A DNA stretch of 64,000 nt from Steinernema hermaphroditum (lineage: Eukaryota; Nematoda; Chromadorea; Rhabditida; Steinernematidae). Shown in pieces: positions 46,244-57,592 of this stretch (the first letter of the stretch is position 1; every line of letters starts with the position of its first letter). Location: positions 9,424,001-9,488,000 of the forward strand of contig CM059621.1 of NCBI GenBank assembly GCA_030435675.1, read 5' to 3'. Under the pieces are notes generated by a model. That model was given only the letters and a program-made list of their open reading frames with translations, had not been told where the DNA came from and ran no database searches. Made by a program: the position numbers and the translations under genes.

Positions 46244-48035
46244 ATGATCGGAGACGACTCTCCGCTCATCCTCCAGAAACAGCCCGATGGACCCCCTCAG
46301 GGTATGGTACCACCTGGAGAGGCTGCGGAGAAGAGCGCCGCCGTGGAGGAGAGGACGCGGAGGGGCCGTCTTCTGGCGAGTCCGCTCCGCATCGTCAAGG
46401 GCCGCACGCGCTTCCTGGTGCTCCTTTTGGCGGCGCTCGCCATCACCGCCACCCGATCCAACGATCTCACCTTCAGCTTTACCGTAATCTGCATGACCTC
46501 CAACTCCTCCGTCAACAACGTCGGTTCAGCGCTCCGATACATCCCTAACCCCGGCTTTAAGAACGCGCCGCTCGAGATGAGCCCCTTCGACGTCAGCCTG
46601 ATCTTCGGCGCCAGCGGCCTCGGCGCCATCGTCGCTCTCCTGCCCGCCATCCTCGCCCTCCACCGCTTCGGAGCACGCACTGTGTTAGGCGTGCTCATGC
46701 TGCTCTCCTCGGTGGCCACCCTTCTAATGCCCCACTTCGGGTACTTCGACCCCCTCTGGATGATCCCCTTCCGCACCGTCCAGGGGATGGGCATCGCCGT
46801 CGTCATGCCTGTCCTTGGCTACATCAGCGGCCAGTGGTCGCCGATCGACGAGATAGGTGAGCCTCCTGTTTCTGAGGATCCCCGAAGAGCTGCCTTCAGG
46901 GAATTTCGTCACCGTACTCTCCAGCGCCGGACAGCTTTCGCAGATCTTCACGATGCCAGTCGCCGCGCAGCTCTGCGTCTCTACCGGATGGAGCTCGGTA
47001 AGTCGGTCGGAGGCGGCCAGTATCCTCGGTCCCTTCAGGTGTACACCCTCCACGGTGTTCTGTCGCTGGCCATCACCGTCGCTTTCTTCTTCTTCTTCCG
47101 CAACGACCCGCGGAGTCATCCCTGGATCGGCGAGAAGGAGGTCTTCAAGATCACCCGCGGAGGTGGGGCTCGCTCTGCGTCCAGTGATTACGGTATGTTC
47201 GCAGAGATGAAGCAGAGCCGGAAGGAGCGCCGCCGCATCCCTTACATCGCGATCGTGCGCTCCAAGGCCGTCTGGGCTATCTGGATCGCCTTCATCGGCA
47301 ACACGTTCGCCTTCCAGCTCATCGTACAGTTCATGCCCACCTACCTGAACAAGGTGATGGACGTGGGCATCCGCCGCACAGGCATGGCTGCCATACTCCC
47401 TCCCATCAGCCAACTGATCGTCAAGGTGGCCGCCGGCTACGTTAGCGACCGTATCTCCTTCATTTCGGTGGGTGGTCCCTCCGACAGCCCCTCAGCGGAG
47501 CTTTCTAGGAGCGCCGGAAGCTACAGATCTTCAACTCGATCGCCATGTGCGGCTGCGGCCTCTGCCTGCTCCCGATCGGATTCCTCGAGAAGGAGCAGAC
47601 GCAGCTCGCCCTTTTCTGTTTCATCTCCAGCATCAGCTGCCTCGGCCTCGTCGCCAGCGGCTCCCTCAAGTCCTCCACGCAGATCGCCCGCAGCTACGCC
47701 CACATGATCATGGCCCCCGTCCAGGTAGGCCCTCGTCCGCCCCGACCCTTCCTCACCCGAAGCTTCAGTTCATCATCTGCTGCGGGATGCTCGTGGTGCC
47801 GTTCGTCGTGAACCGCCTCGCGCCGAACAACGAGGTCTCCGAGTGGCGCGTCGTCTTCTTCTCCGTCTGCGTCGTCCTCTTCGTCACCAACTGCGTCTTC
47901 TGCCTCCTCTGCAGCGCCGATCCCGAGGCCTGGGCCGTCCGCCAGCCGCCCTCTGGAGACAAGGAACTCCAGACGCTTCCCATCGAAGAGGGCGCCGCCT
48001 CCCCCAGTGGCGGCCAAGAAGAATCCCAGGAGTGA
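46244..48035 (+). CDS. SLC17-like MFS anion transporter
   Basis: Multi-pass carrier of the phosphate/vesicular glutamate/sialin group. Exons 46244-46856, 46900-46997, 47039-47467, 47509-47724, 47769-48035 give 540 residues. Motifs: [12 protein letters not shown] in helix 1, [68 protein letters not shown] in the central loop, [18 protein letters not shown], and [20 protein letters not shown]. The acceptor GGGCTTCAG ends directly at the ATG, so the message is probably trans-spliced. A further in-frame intron at about 47160-47205 cannot be excluded. Substrate unknown. Confidence 0.9.
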
Positions 48036-49238
48036 CCTCCTTTCCTTCGGTGTTGCCTGTCTTTCTCGTCTCCGTCGATCTTCTTCTGCATTTCCGGGTT
48101 CTATACATACATATTCGCCTCTCCGAAAGGCCGAACCTCTTCTCTTCCTCTCCGTTGTGCTCTGTTGTCGTACTCCTTTCTGCGAATCGAATCTTCTTGT
48201 TTACCTTTCAAGGACACGTTCCGCCCCGCGGCCTTTGATAGTGGCGCTTTGTTTGTCGCCCAATCAGAGATCGGACTACACACGAAAGGAGGGAAAACAC
48301 AAAGTGGCACGTCAAGGGAAGGGGGAGGGGGGCGAACGCCCCGACCTGTAGGAATGTCCTTTTTGTCCGAAGTCAAACTCCGAGATTCAAAGATCGCCTT
48401 CTCCGGGGCGATCGCTGGAGAAGAGGTGGCATAGCCAAGGCCGAAAGGAGTCACTCTTCGCGGAATCCGCGCTTCGGAATGTCCAATTCGCCGATCACGG
48501 ACGTCTGTGATGCAAGTGGATTCAGAACCGAGTCCGCGAACCGGTTCCGTCGCGTTTCGCAACGTTTTCCAAATTTCACTCATGACCTCCCCTAATGAAC
48601 TCCGCTCGACCGCCGAAGTCATGGGAAGCGCGACCGGAACGCGAGGGAGCCCGAGCCCTAGAGGTCACTGTTCCGAAGTCTTTCGCTTTCTTCTGAGCCT
48701 CGTGCTCCGAACGGGTTCACGTGCCGTCGCGGCGGAGTCGCCGTGAACGCTTCTGCCCCCCCCCCCCAGAGCAAATTAGGAGCTTCTTAAAGGGTGAGGG
48801 GGATTAGGGACTGCCCCACAAAGCCTTGGATCACAGAAATCCATTAGAAACATTAGAGTCGTGTCTTCCTACATTGTCCCATGGAAGATAGATTGAATCG
48901 AAGAAAGCGCAAATCTTCCTTGCATGCGGTTGCCATAAAATGAAAGAAGAAGGAAGGAAGAGCTGTTACTACCTTCTGATTGTGGAAACATTCTGTCGTG
49001 GATTGAATGACTACGTGCGGAACCACTTGTATATCATCGGTCCCGAGACTGTCTGTCTCTATTTGTGTCCATATATACCCCATGTGTCATATGTATTACC
49101 CCTTCTGATCGAGAGTGGTCTAGTAAACGGTTTCATCCCTCATTTGGTCGTACCACTTCTCAACACATTCGTTGTGTTCGTCCGAGACTATTTTCCGCAA
49201 TGTTTTGCGTGTGTGTTCAATGGAAAAGTCCCAATGGA
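48036..49238. other. Intergenic region, no gene seen
   Basis: About 1.2 kb between convergent genes. It holds a run of cytosines near 48760 and short frames only. No domain or repeat. Confidence 0.45.
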
Positions 49239-49860
49239 TCATCTGTGCCAATAACTGATAATTTGATACAACATCTCGGGTGACATGCTCTTCTTCTTAT
49301 TCTGAAACAAAAAAAAACAGATGTTCTGTACATTGATTTGCAAACCTTCTCTGTGGTAAATTGACAAACATCCAACAAAGTTGTCATTTTCTCAACACGA
49401 AAAGCGTAATGACGAAAGTTAAAACAATTGTCTTGGTCATCAACACGATGACCAGTATTGTAATTTTTAACCTTAACCTGCGATTGTGTCAATAAAAGCA
49501 ATATCAAAATAAAGTCCCGCGATTTTTGCAAAGAAGAGCAGCACATTGAAAAATCGCAGGGTCAGGTGAGAAATGTTGAAGAGTAATCCTTACACGTGTA
49601 CTGTCCAGTGAAGAATCATTTTCAGACGTGCCTTCAACATCCATGTAATCTTCTACGTGGTTATTGTCTCGTCGAATCTACAACATTAGTTAGAGGTACG
49701 CGTACCTGTGCGAAAAAGCGCATACCTTCTTTTCGAATAAGTCGCCATTACCAGAACCATCAGCAAGATGGTCGTCAACAGGATCCCATTCCGCTTCTTT
49801 AACTGAACCATTTGAAGGCTTGATCTTGCTGGATTTTTTCATATCCGGCAAATTATTATC
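49239..49860 (-). CDS. Unrecognised acidic protein, 5-prime end missing
   Basis: Four exons that join in phase zero: 49860-49726, 49677-49594, 49477-49346 and 49301-49239. The reading is acidic (EAEWDPVDDHLADGSGNGDL, EDYMDVEGTSENDSS), then HRVDDQDNCFNFRHYAFRVE and SPEMLYQIISYW before the stop. The exon at 49860 starts behind an acceptor, so at least one upstream exon is missing, and the region beyond 49960 is repeat. I do not recognise the family. The consistent phases and acceptors are the main evidence that it is a gene. Confidence 0.45.
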
Positions 49861-49959
49861 TGCAAACAAGAAACTCGTTAAAATAAGCTAATAAACAACT
49901 CAGAGGAGAGAAGAAGTTAGAAACGGCAAAACTAATGCCACGCTAGACACGTCCGCTGG

Positions 49960-50065
49960 GGGTCAGGGCGGCTCATACCAAGGCAACTCATACCACGACA
50001 CTCATACCAACACAACTCGTACCACGGACAGCACATACCAGAGACAGGTCATACCGCATAACAAA
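49960..50065. repeat. Degenerate CTCATACCA tandem repeat
   Basis: About seven imperfect units of CA-CTCATACCA type (CTCATACCACGACACTCATA and so on) over 100 bases. No coding signal. Confidence 0.7.
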
Positions 50066-50164
50066 CAAAGTTTAATAAAACAGTACATGACGAGAAACCT
50101 AAGTTGAGTTTCTTATATCCTTGGAGTTCCCGCAAAAGTAGACGACGAGTTTATTACGAGTTTA

Positions 50165-51235
50165 TTTCGTGAATCAAAGGCTTACGCCTTGCACGACACC
50201 GAATAATAGACAAACAGAGGATGTCTCGTTTTAGCCGGCTTCATCCCTGGCGCGGCGCTTATGGCGAACCGGTCGGAGACGGCGCGCATCACGGGGCATG
50301 TGGGAGACGGCAAAACTTCGGAAATGGCAGTAGAACTTCTTCTTCTCGAGACGTTTGCGGCACAGAGGAGGCTTTTGAGCTCGCATCTTCTTCGTAGAGA
50401 TGAGTTCGTGGTCCGGGAATTGCGTCTTCGGTGGTCCTCAGAGCGTCGGCGACCTTCAGGGTGACATCTCACGCAGCCGGATTCCTGGCGTCGGACATCT
50501 TGCTTGTCAGCGGTGGTGGGACTACGGCTTCCGGGTGTCCCAATTCCCTCTGGAAGCCGGAAAACTCACAACTGCCACAGGGTTTACCATCAGACCAACC
50601 GGACACTCGGAGAGCGACCGGAGGGAGCGACCGCTCGCCACCGCGACAAGAGTGAGACTCTGTAGACGACGTGTGTATCATTCACGATTTCACGATTTTC
50701 ACGATTTTACTTCATGAATCAAAGGCGTTACGCCTTGCATGACACCGATTAATAGACAACAGAGGATATCACTTGTAGACGGCTTCATTCCTGGCACGGC
50801 GTTGACGTCGAACCGGTGGGAGACGGCGCGCTTCACGGGGCATCTGGGAATCGGCGAAACTCCGGAAATGGCGGCCGAACTTCTTCTTCTCGGGGCGTTT
50901 GAGGAGGCTTCTGCGTCAGAGGAGGCTTCTGAGCTCGCATCTGCTACGGAGAGATGAGTCCGTGGTTCGGGGGTTGCGTCTTCCTCAGTATTGGTGTCCT
51001 CAGAGCGTCGGCGACTTTCGGGATGACATCTCACGTAGCATTGGGCGTCGGATTCCTGGCGTCGGACATCTTGTTGTCAGCGGTGGTGGGACTACGGCTT
51101 CCGGGTGTCCCAATTCCCTCTGGAAGCGGGAAAACTCATACATGCCACAGGATTTGCTGTCTGACCAACCGGGCGCTCAGAGAGCGACCGGAGGGACCGA
51201 CCGCTCGCCACCGCGGTGTGTATCATTAAGCAGCA
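50165..51235. repeat. Tandem duplication of about 530 bp
   Basis: Bases 50165-50695 and 50705-51235 align in the same direction over their length (shared GAATCAAAGGC, GGCTTCAT, GAGACGGCGCGC, CGTCGGACATCTTG, CTACGGCTTCCGGGTGTCCC), with small indels. On the minus strand both copies keep a partly similar open frame (MRCHPE-x-RRRSED ... APGMKP) starting at 50472 and 51034. I do not recognise it. It could be a repeated element or a young gene pair. Confidence 0.7.
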
Positions 51236-51430
51236 TAATTTACACTGCTGTACAAATAATCAGATGGAGTCATCGCGGAATATCGGCCTATGAGAATGAG
51301 AACTGCTTGATCTGAACTCAAATGGTCTCATTTGCCTTTGGGATGTTCGAGAATGTTGAGGAGTAATCGCGTGGTGGGACCATTGAGTCAACCCAGATGT
51401 CATGGCCATCGGTTTCTTCGTCGACACGCC

Positions 51431-51627
51431 AGCCGACCAGCTCTGGTCCCGACCAAGCCGCTCCTGCGCTCAACAACGCCGAGGACAAGACCATCGAAGC
51501 TCTCGACCGCTCCAAGATGACAAGCTCTGGATTCATCGCTCTCAGCCCCGAAGCTCTCGCCCGCGAAGAACTCTTCTGGAAACGCCGGGCCGAAGCGATG
51601 CGACACGCCAAGCTTCCAGAACACTAG
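51431..51627 (+). pseudogene. Possible isolated last exon
   Basis: An open stretch behind an acceptor-like GACACGCCAG encodes a helical, charged segment (LSPEALAREELFWKRRAEAM) and stops at 51627. No start, no upstream exon and no recognised family. It lies inside the direct-repeat-bounded segment, so it may be a captured fragment. Confidence 0.3.
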
Positions 51628-51994
51628 GATGTCATCCGCCATTGATGTGCATACTTATTCTTGTATTCATGTCTTTCTTTCCTCTTGCGTTGGGAGGTGT
51701 TGCGTGCTGACCACACGCATTGATTCTCTTGTTCAATGTTCGTCTGCGTCTCACCGCGATTGGTCACCGTACTTGTCTGCGTGTTGTCTATGCTGTCTAG
51801 GCTAGCGACCGCTCTCTGTCTCTTCCATTCATATTGCGCCAGCCTTATGTTTGTGTTGACTAGCGCGTTCATGTGCTTACGTGTTCGCGCCTTTATTTGT
51901 TACGTGTTATTTGTACATAAAGGTTTAATTACCCAAGTTTGAGGTCTCCCACCAGGTAGAGCTCTACGCTCCCTCAAACTATTGTTACGACAAG

Positions 51995-52262
51995 ACGTAA
52001 CACTGCCTACATCGCCTTCCACTACCACCGCACGGGCTTCGAGTGTGGTCCGGCGCCCTACGAACGCCTCTCACCCTCGACGCCATCGGCTTCCCCGTCG
52101 TCCAGGTCTGTGTCTCCACCATCCTCTGCGTCCTCTCCTTCCTCTGCGTTTCCCTCTGCATGAGCTTCGTCTTCGCCAAGGCCATGTTCCTCTGCATCTC
52201 CCTCGGCCTCCTCCACGGCTTCATCCTCATCCCGGTTGTCTTTCTGATTCTGTGGACTTAGC
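51995..52262 (+). pseudogene. Patched-related (PTR/RND) C-terminal remnant
   Basis: The text reads AYIAFHYHRTGFECGPAPYERL in one frame and, after a shift of one base near 52070, TLDAIGFPVVQVCVSTILCV and LGLLHGFILIPVVFLIL in another. This is the last part of the sterol-sensing, RND-type permease fold of nematode Patched-related proteins. Only about 85 residues remain of a family usually near 900, and the frame is broken, so this is a dead fragment or a copied piece. Confidence 0.75.
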
Positions 52263-52410
52263 TGTTGAACTGGATCTGAACTCAAATGGTCTCATTTTGT
52301 TTTGCATTTATTAAAACCTCTTTGCACGAACATTCCCGCATTTATAACTTTCAAAGAGGTAGAAACCACAAAGAACAGCTACTGGTCTTCGCTTCCAAAA
52401 GACTTTCTTC

Positions 52411-52987
52411 TCAGTTGTTCTGGAGGCCGGATATCGTCTTGTCGAAGTCGCTCTCCGGCATGTTTTTCTTGTTGAACGTCTTGTAGTCTTCGCGGTTCTT
52501 CGGGATCGGCTTCTGCGACAAAATCTGCACCGCCGCTTACAGAACTCTCTCAGAAGGGCCGCTCACCTCGGGAGTCCTCTTGGCCACTCTGGCGACGGGC
52601 TGGTGTTGCTCGAAGCTGTCCTCCTCCTCCTCCTTGTTGCCCTTCGGATCGCCAGTTTTGACGCTCTTCTCCTGGTCCTGCGTCTGCGTTTTGTCCAGTG
52701 CCTTCAATGACTTCGCCGCCTCCGCGGTCTTCAGCGCCTGGTCGGTCGGCTTCGCATCCTTCAGGACGCCCTTCGTCACCGACGGGGCTACCGGAACCCC
52801 GTTCTTCAAGACGGGCTGGTCCCTCGGATTCGCGGGATTTCTTGTGTCAGCTTTCTTCTTGGAGCACTGGATGAGGGCGGCGCTAATCGTGGCACTCATG
52901 ACGACAGAGAAGGCCACGAGGGCTCTGAAACGGCGGGTCAGTGTGGGTGGAGGGGGAGACCTACGCGAAGTCCTGCGGAGCGAACAT
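52411..52987 (-). CDS. Small single-pass membrane protein, family unknown
   Basis: Three exons (52987-52965, 52924-52567, 52512-52411) give 160 residues. A short N terminus (MFAPQDFARA) precedes one membrane helix (LVAFSVVMSATISAALIQC) and a long, charged, Lys- and Glu-rich tail (GDPKGNKEEEEDSFEQHQ) that ends DFDKTISGLQNN. No cleavable signal peptide is obvious; it is probably a tail-facing-cytosol or mitochondrial-type anchor. No family recognised. The gene ends about 150 bases from the start of the giant palindrome. Confidence 0.6.
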
Positions 52988-53587
52988 GTTCGGCGGTTAT
53001 TAATCGACCAAACGATTCAGCCAATGAGCAGCCAGTAAGCAGCCGATCCTCTCTTCGAAAGTGACTCCAACTGACCGCCGGCGAAGGCAGCAGCCGCTTT
53101 GAGTCTCCCTTCAGTGTCTCCTCCTGCAGAGACGCACTTACAAGGGAACATCCCTAAGTGATAGTTGCAGATTGAAATGAAATGTGGTGCAACGGATAGA
53201 GGAGATATTAGGAAGACGAACTGGCAACTGCGGCATTGCCGCTTCTAAAGTTCGAGGGCCATATTAAGTAGGCGACCGTCGGATGGCACTGCCGATTTCC
53301 TTTAAGCGGATTACACAAAGTGGAAGTAAGCAACCCCCTCCACCTTCGATTACTGTGGATCTGTTAGCACAAGAATGGCCATGGGATAGTTCCTCCAACA
53401 AGGGAACATCCCCAAGTGATAGTTGCAGATTGAAATGAAATGTGATGTAACGGATAGAGGAGATCTTAGGAAGACGAGCGCACACAAAACGCGCTGTCCA
53501 TATGCAGACTGGCTACCATAAACAGGCCCCCGAAATATGAAAAATAACGGCAGTCGCGACTAGTATGTTGAAATTTCTCTTCAGTGA

Positions 53588-53652
53588 CGTTCCTGCGTGG
53601 TCCAGCGGTAGTGCTCTGAGCCACCAGTCAACGGTGTCGGGTTCGACCCCCA
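53588..53652 (+). repeat. tRNA-derived module in left arm
   Basis: A-box-like TGGTCCAGCGG and B-box-like GGTTCGACCCC in a tRNA-sized unit. A mirrored copy lies on the minus strand at about 57700-57765 in the right arm. The sequence is not a convincing tRNA fold. Confidence 0.55.
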
Positions 53653-53801
53653 CAGAGAATCTTCTGTTTTTCGATTTGCTATCTTTTCAACGAAACTGTA
53701 CATTATTATGTTTTCTGGTGTTCACCATCACTGGTTCTTGCCTTGCTTCAAATATAGCTTAAAAAGCCCTTTGGACAAATCGAAACTGGCAACTCAAATT
53801 T

Positions 53802-55390
53802 GGGTTGGTATAAAACATGGATATGGGTATGGATATGGATATGGATATGGGTGAGTGGTATAAAACATGGATGGGTGGGAAAACATGGGTAAGGGTGATC
53901 GTGGTGGGACCCAATTCATGGGTAGCGAAAACTTTCACTTTTTTTCACTTTTTTTCCATTTTCCCCATGGATCGTCATGGGTAGTCATGGGTAGCCTCTG
54001 CATCATCATGGGTAGCCTTTAGAAGGGCATGGGCAGTCATGGGTAGCCTCAGGAACGTCATGGGTAGCCTTTAGAAGGGCATGGGTAGCCTTTAGAAGGG
54101 CATGGGTAGCCTCAGGAACGTCATGGGTAGTCATGGGTAGCCTTTAGATCGTCATGGGTAGTCATGGGTAGCCTTTAGAAGGGCATGGGTAGCCTCTAGA
54201 ACGTCATGGGTAGTCATGGGTAGCCTGTAGAAGGGCATGGGTAGCCTCAGGAACGTCATGGGTAGTCATGGGTAGCCTTTAGATCGTCATGGGTAGTCAT
54301 GGGTAGCCTTTAGAAGGGCATGGGTAGCCTCTAGAACGTCATGGGTAGTCATGGGTAGCCTTTAGAAGGGCATGGGTAGCCTCAGGAACGTCATGGGTAG
54401 TCCATGGATGGGTGGGAAAACATGGGTAAGGGTGATCGTGGCGAGACCCAATTCATGGGTAGCGACGATTTTCATTTTTTTTCGCTTTTTTTCCATTTTC
54501 CCCATGGATCGTCATGGGTAGTCATGGGTAGCCTCTGCATCGTCATGGGTAGCCTTTAGAAGGGCATGGGCAGTCATGGGTAGCCTCAGGAACGTCATGG
54601 GTAGCCTTTAGAAGGGCATGGGTAGCCTCAGGAACGTCATGGGTAGTCATGGGTAGCCTTTAGATCGTCATGGGTAGTCATGGGTAGCCTTTAGAAGGGC
54701 ATGGGTAGCCTCTAGAACGTCATGGGTAGTCATGGGTAGCCTGTAGAAGGGCATGGGTAGCCTCAGGAACGTCATGGGTAGTCATGGGTAGCCTTTAGAT
54801 CGTCATGGGTAGTCATGGGTAGCCTTTAGATCGTCATGGGTAGTCATGGGTAGCCTTTAGAAGGGCATGGGTAGCCTCTAGAACGTCATGGGTAGTCATG
54901 GGTAGCCTGTAGAAGGGCATGGGTAGCCTCAGGAACGTCATGGGTAGTCAAGGGTAGCCTTTAGATCGTCATGGGTAGTCATGGGTAGCCTTTAGAAGGG
55001 CATGGGTAGCCTCTAGAACGTCATGGGTAGTCATGGGTAGCCTGTAGAAGGGCATGGGTAGCCTCAGGAACGTCATGGGTAGTCATGGGTAGCCTTTAGA
55101 TCGTCATGGGTAGTCATGGGTAGCCTTTAGATCGTCATGGGTAGTCATGGGTAGCCTTTAGAAGGGCATGGGTAGCCTCTAGAACGTCATGGGTAGTCAT
55201 GGGTAGCCTTTAGAAGGGCATGGGTAGCCTCAGGAACGTCATGGGTAGTCATGGGTAGCCTTTAGATCGTCATGGGTAGTCATGGGTAGCCTTTAGAACG
55301 TCATGGGTAGCCTTTAGATCGTCATGGGTAGTCATGGGTAGCCTCAGGAACGTCATGGGTAGCCTTTAGATCGTCATGGGTAGTTTTACA
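53802..55390 (+). repeat. CATGGGTAG minisatellite, left block
   Basis: Over 1.5 kb of tandem units built from GTCATGGGTAG, GCCTTTAGAAGGGCATGGG and GCCTCAGGAACGTCATGGG variants, with higher-order periods of about 85-150 bases and a repeated lead-in (TTTTCCATTTTCCCCATGG at 53950 and again at 54490). Not a CRISPR array: units are contiguous, without unique spacers. The inverted block is 56390-57233. Confidence 0.9.
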
Positions 55391-55443
55391 TAGGTGAAGT
55401 ATGGCTTTATGTAGTTGAAGTATTACTTGCGAGATTCCATAAT

Positions 55444-56383
55444 TTAAGCAATACGTGGAGCCAGGGAAGGCATATAGATTATTGTACGTAAGTGACCTTC
55501 CTTGCTCTGTCCTTCTTGCAATGTTGGCGATGCCATTCCATCGTAATGGAACCATTGATTCTTGATCAGTACGGAAGCCGTGAAATGTCCTTGTGACCAT
55601 ACTGTCACACCGACTAAATCAAAGCGACGGTCAAGAACCTGTACAAGATCATATTGAAATCTGCCGGTTACAATCGCGAACCTCCAGTTGTCTTGGTAAG
55701 CGCGCGATCTCTTGGGTGGGACACTTTGATGGTGTGACGTCTATAGGCAGAATCCATGGAATGTCCCGCTCAAACCGTTGTGATACGACGTATTGAGGTA
55801 ACTGACAGCATTGACTTCGGCGAGGCGTATGCTTAATAGCCTTTAGCAATACATTCTGCCATACGAAGTTCCCAGTAGTTAAAGACTTTCTAAAGTGTGT
55901 TTAATATTTTGGACGTAGTGATTGAAACGTACGGTACTGAAAAATTTGAGTGTGTTTGAATGGTGTATCCTTCAAACATGTAGCAATCTCCATCGCATGC
56001 AAGTTGACTTCGGACAGTGAATACATGAGCAGCTCCAAGGTGTTTCAGAAAGCACTCGAATTCGGTTTCCGTCAGGTCAATAGGATTACTCTTAAGCGAT
56101 GGGTAAATCTTAAATCATTTGCAAATTGTTGAAAGTGTACCTTGTCAACGTTGGCTCTGTAGCATTCGTCCAGAATGAACTGCTTGCCTTGGATAATTGA
56201 CTCGTTCTTGATCATTCCAATACCGGTTCTCCAAGCGTTTTCAAACGGGTGATCAGTGTCAATGTTCTTCAGCCACTCGCGATCGTGGTCGAGGCGAATG
56301 CAAATCATCGCCAATACATTATCAAGCGGGCATGTACCTGTAGCATTTTTACCGCCCCAAACCGGCACCGCGGGAAGTGTCGC
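55444..56383 (-). CDS. USP-like cysteine protease inside the palindrome
   Basis: Four exons (56383-56141, 56108-55938, 55855-55682, 55638-55444), all phase zero, give an open reading of 260 codons. Residues of a papain-like deubiquitinase fold appear in order: the Cys box NATGTCPLDNVLAMI, a central part with CDGDCYMFEGYTIQT, PWILPIDVTP, LPRQLEVLDRRFDLVGVTVW, and the His box QGHFTASVLIKNQWFHYDGM with a following Asp. This Cys-His-Asp order fits ubiquitin-specific (C19/C98) and not Ulp1-type proteases. The first exon starts behind an acceptor (TTAAG), so a 5-prime exon lies beyond the right minisatellite block or is absent. Introns are 32, 82 and 43 bases. Confidence 0.65.
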
Positions 56384-56389
56384 CTTAAC

Positions 56390-57233
56390 ACATGCCCTTC
56401 TAAAGGCTACCCATGACGTTCCTGAGGCTACCCATGACTACCCATGACGTTCTAGAGGCTACCCGTGACTACCCATGACGATCTAAAGGCTACCCATGAC
56501 TTTCCAGAGGCTACCCATGACTACCCATGACGATCTAAAGGCTACCCATGACGATGCAGAGGCTACCCATGACTACCCATGACGTTCTAGAGGCTACCCA
56601 TGACTACCCATGACGATCTAAAGGCTACCCATGCCCTTCTAAAGGCTACCCATGACTTTCCAGAGGCTACCCATGACTTTCCAGAGGCTACCCATGACTA
56701 CCCATGACGATCCATGGGGAAAATGGAAAAAAAGCGAAAAAAAATGAAAATCGTCGCTACCCATGAATTGGGTCTCGCCACGATCACCCTTACCCATGTT
56801 TTCCCACCCATCCATGGACTACCCATGACGTTCCTGAGGCTACCCATGCCCTTCTAAAGGCTACCCATGCCCTTCTAAAGGCTACCCATGACTACCCATG
56901 ACGTTCCTGAGGCTACCCATGACTACCCATGACGATCTAAAGGCTACCCATGCCCTTCTAAAGGCTACCCATGACTACCCATGACGTTCCTGAGGCTACC
57001 CATGACTGCCCATGCCCTTCTAAAGGCTACCCATGACGATGCAGAGGCTACCCATGACTACCCATGACGATCCATGGGGAAAATGGAAAAAAAGTGAAAA
57101 AAAGTGAAAGTTTTCGCTACCCATGAATTGGGTCCCGCCACGATCACCCTTACCCATGTTTTCCCACCCATCCATGTTTTATACCACTCACCCATATCCA
57201 TACCCATATCCATGTTTTATACCAACCCCTCAA
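56390..57233 (-). repeat. CATGGGTAG minisatellite, right block (inverted)
   Basis: The same units as in the left block but on the other strand (CTACCCATGAC and so on), with the mirrored TTTTCCATTTTCCCCATGG segments at 56710 and 57070. The block is about half as long as its partner, so the arms have changed in copy number since the palindrome formed. Confidence 0.9.
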
Positions 57234-57592
57234 ATTTCACCTTTGTGGTGAAGCTGTTTTTCATTCTTTCGCGTTCCTATCTGTTTTGCTAATCATCTCA
57301 GGACGTGAAATGGAATGAACCAAAAAATGTTGGCTGGGATGAGTGTCGAACCCCGATCCCCCAGAACGGTAACCAAGACACTATCCAGCTCGTCCATACA
57401 AACAGTCGGTGCTCCGCCAACATCGCTAGCTATATTCATTTCTACGAACTTTAGAAAGGTATTCACGCGGACAAGTGCGTGTATTGGTCGGAACAGAATA
57501 GGTTCTGCCGCTATGATATCTATAAGGATAAACAGAGAAGGGAGGACGCGAAAGAATGAAAAACAGCTTCACCACAAAGATGGAATTTGGAT
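57232..57592. mobile_element. Nested palindromic element with tRNA-like loop
   Basis: AATTTCACCTTTGTGGTGAA and following bases at 57232-57282 are mirrored at 57545-57592. The loop carries a minus-strand tRNA-derived unit (about 57335-57405; A-box-like TGGACGAGCTGG, B-box-like GGTTCGACACT). It is inserted in the right arm of the giant palindrome only, as the left arm lacks it. Confidence 0.65.

Larger units (their letters stand above)
51307..52293. repeat. Segment bounded by 25-bp direct repeats
   Basis: GATCTGAACTCAAATGGTCT occurs at 51310 and again at 52271, with a few more matching bases at each side. The 960 bases between carry two unrelated-looking coding pieces (a possible last exon at 51430-51627 and a Patched-related remnant at 51995-52262), as if gene fragments had been joined and copied. 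Confidence 0.6.

Noticed and set aside
55639..55681. A one-base frameshift in the protease-like gene
   Set aside because: The apparent shift disappears when a 43-base GT-AG intron is removed; the exons then join in phase.
53802..57233. CRISPR-like appearance of repeated units
   Set aside because: Units are contiguous minisatellite variants without unique spacers, and the DNA is from an animal.
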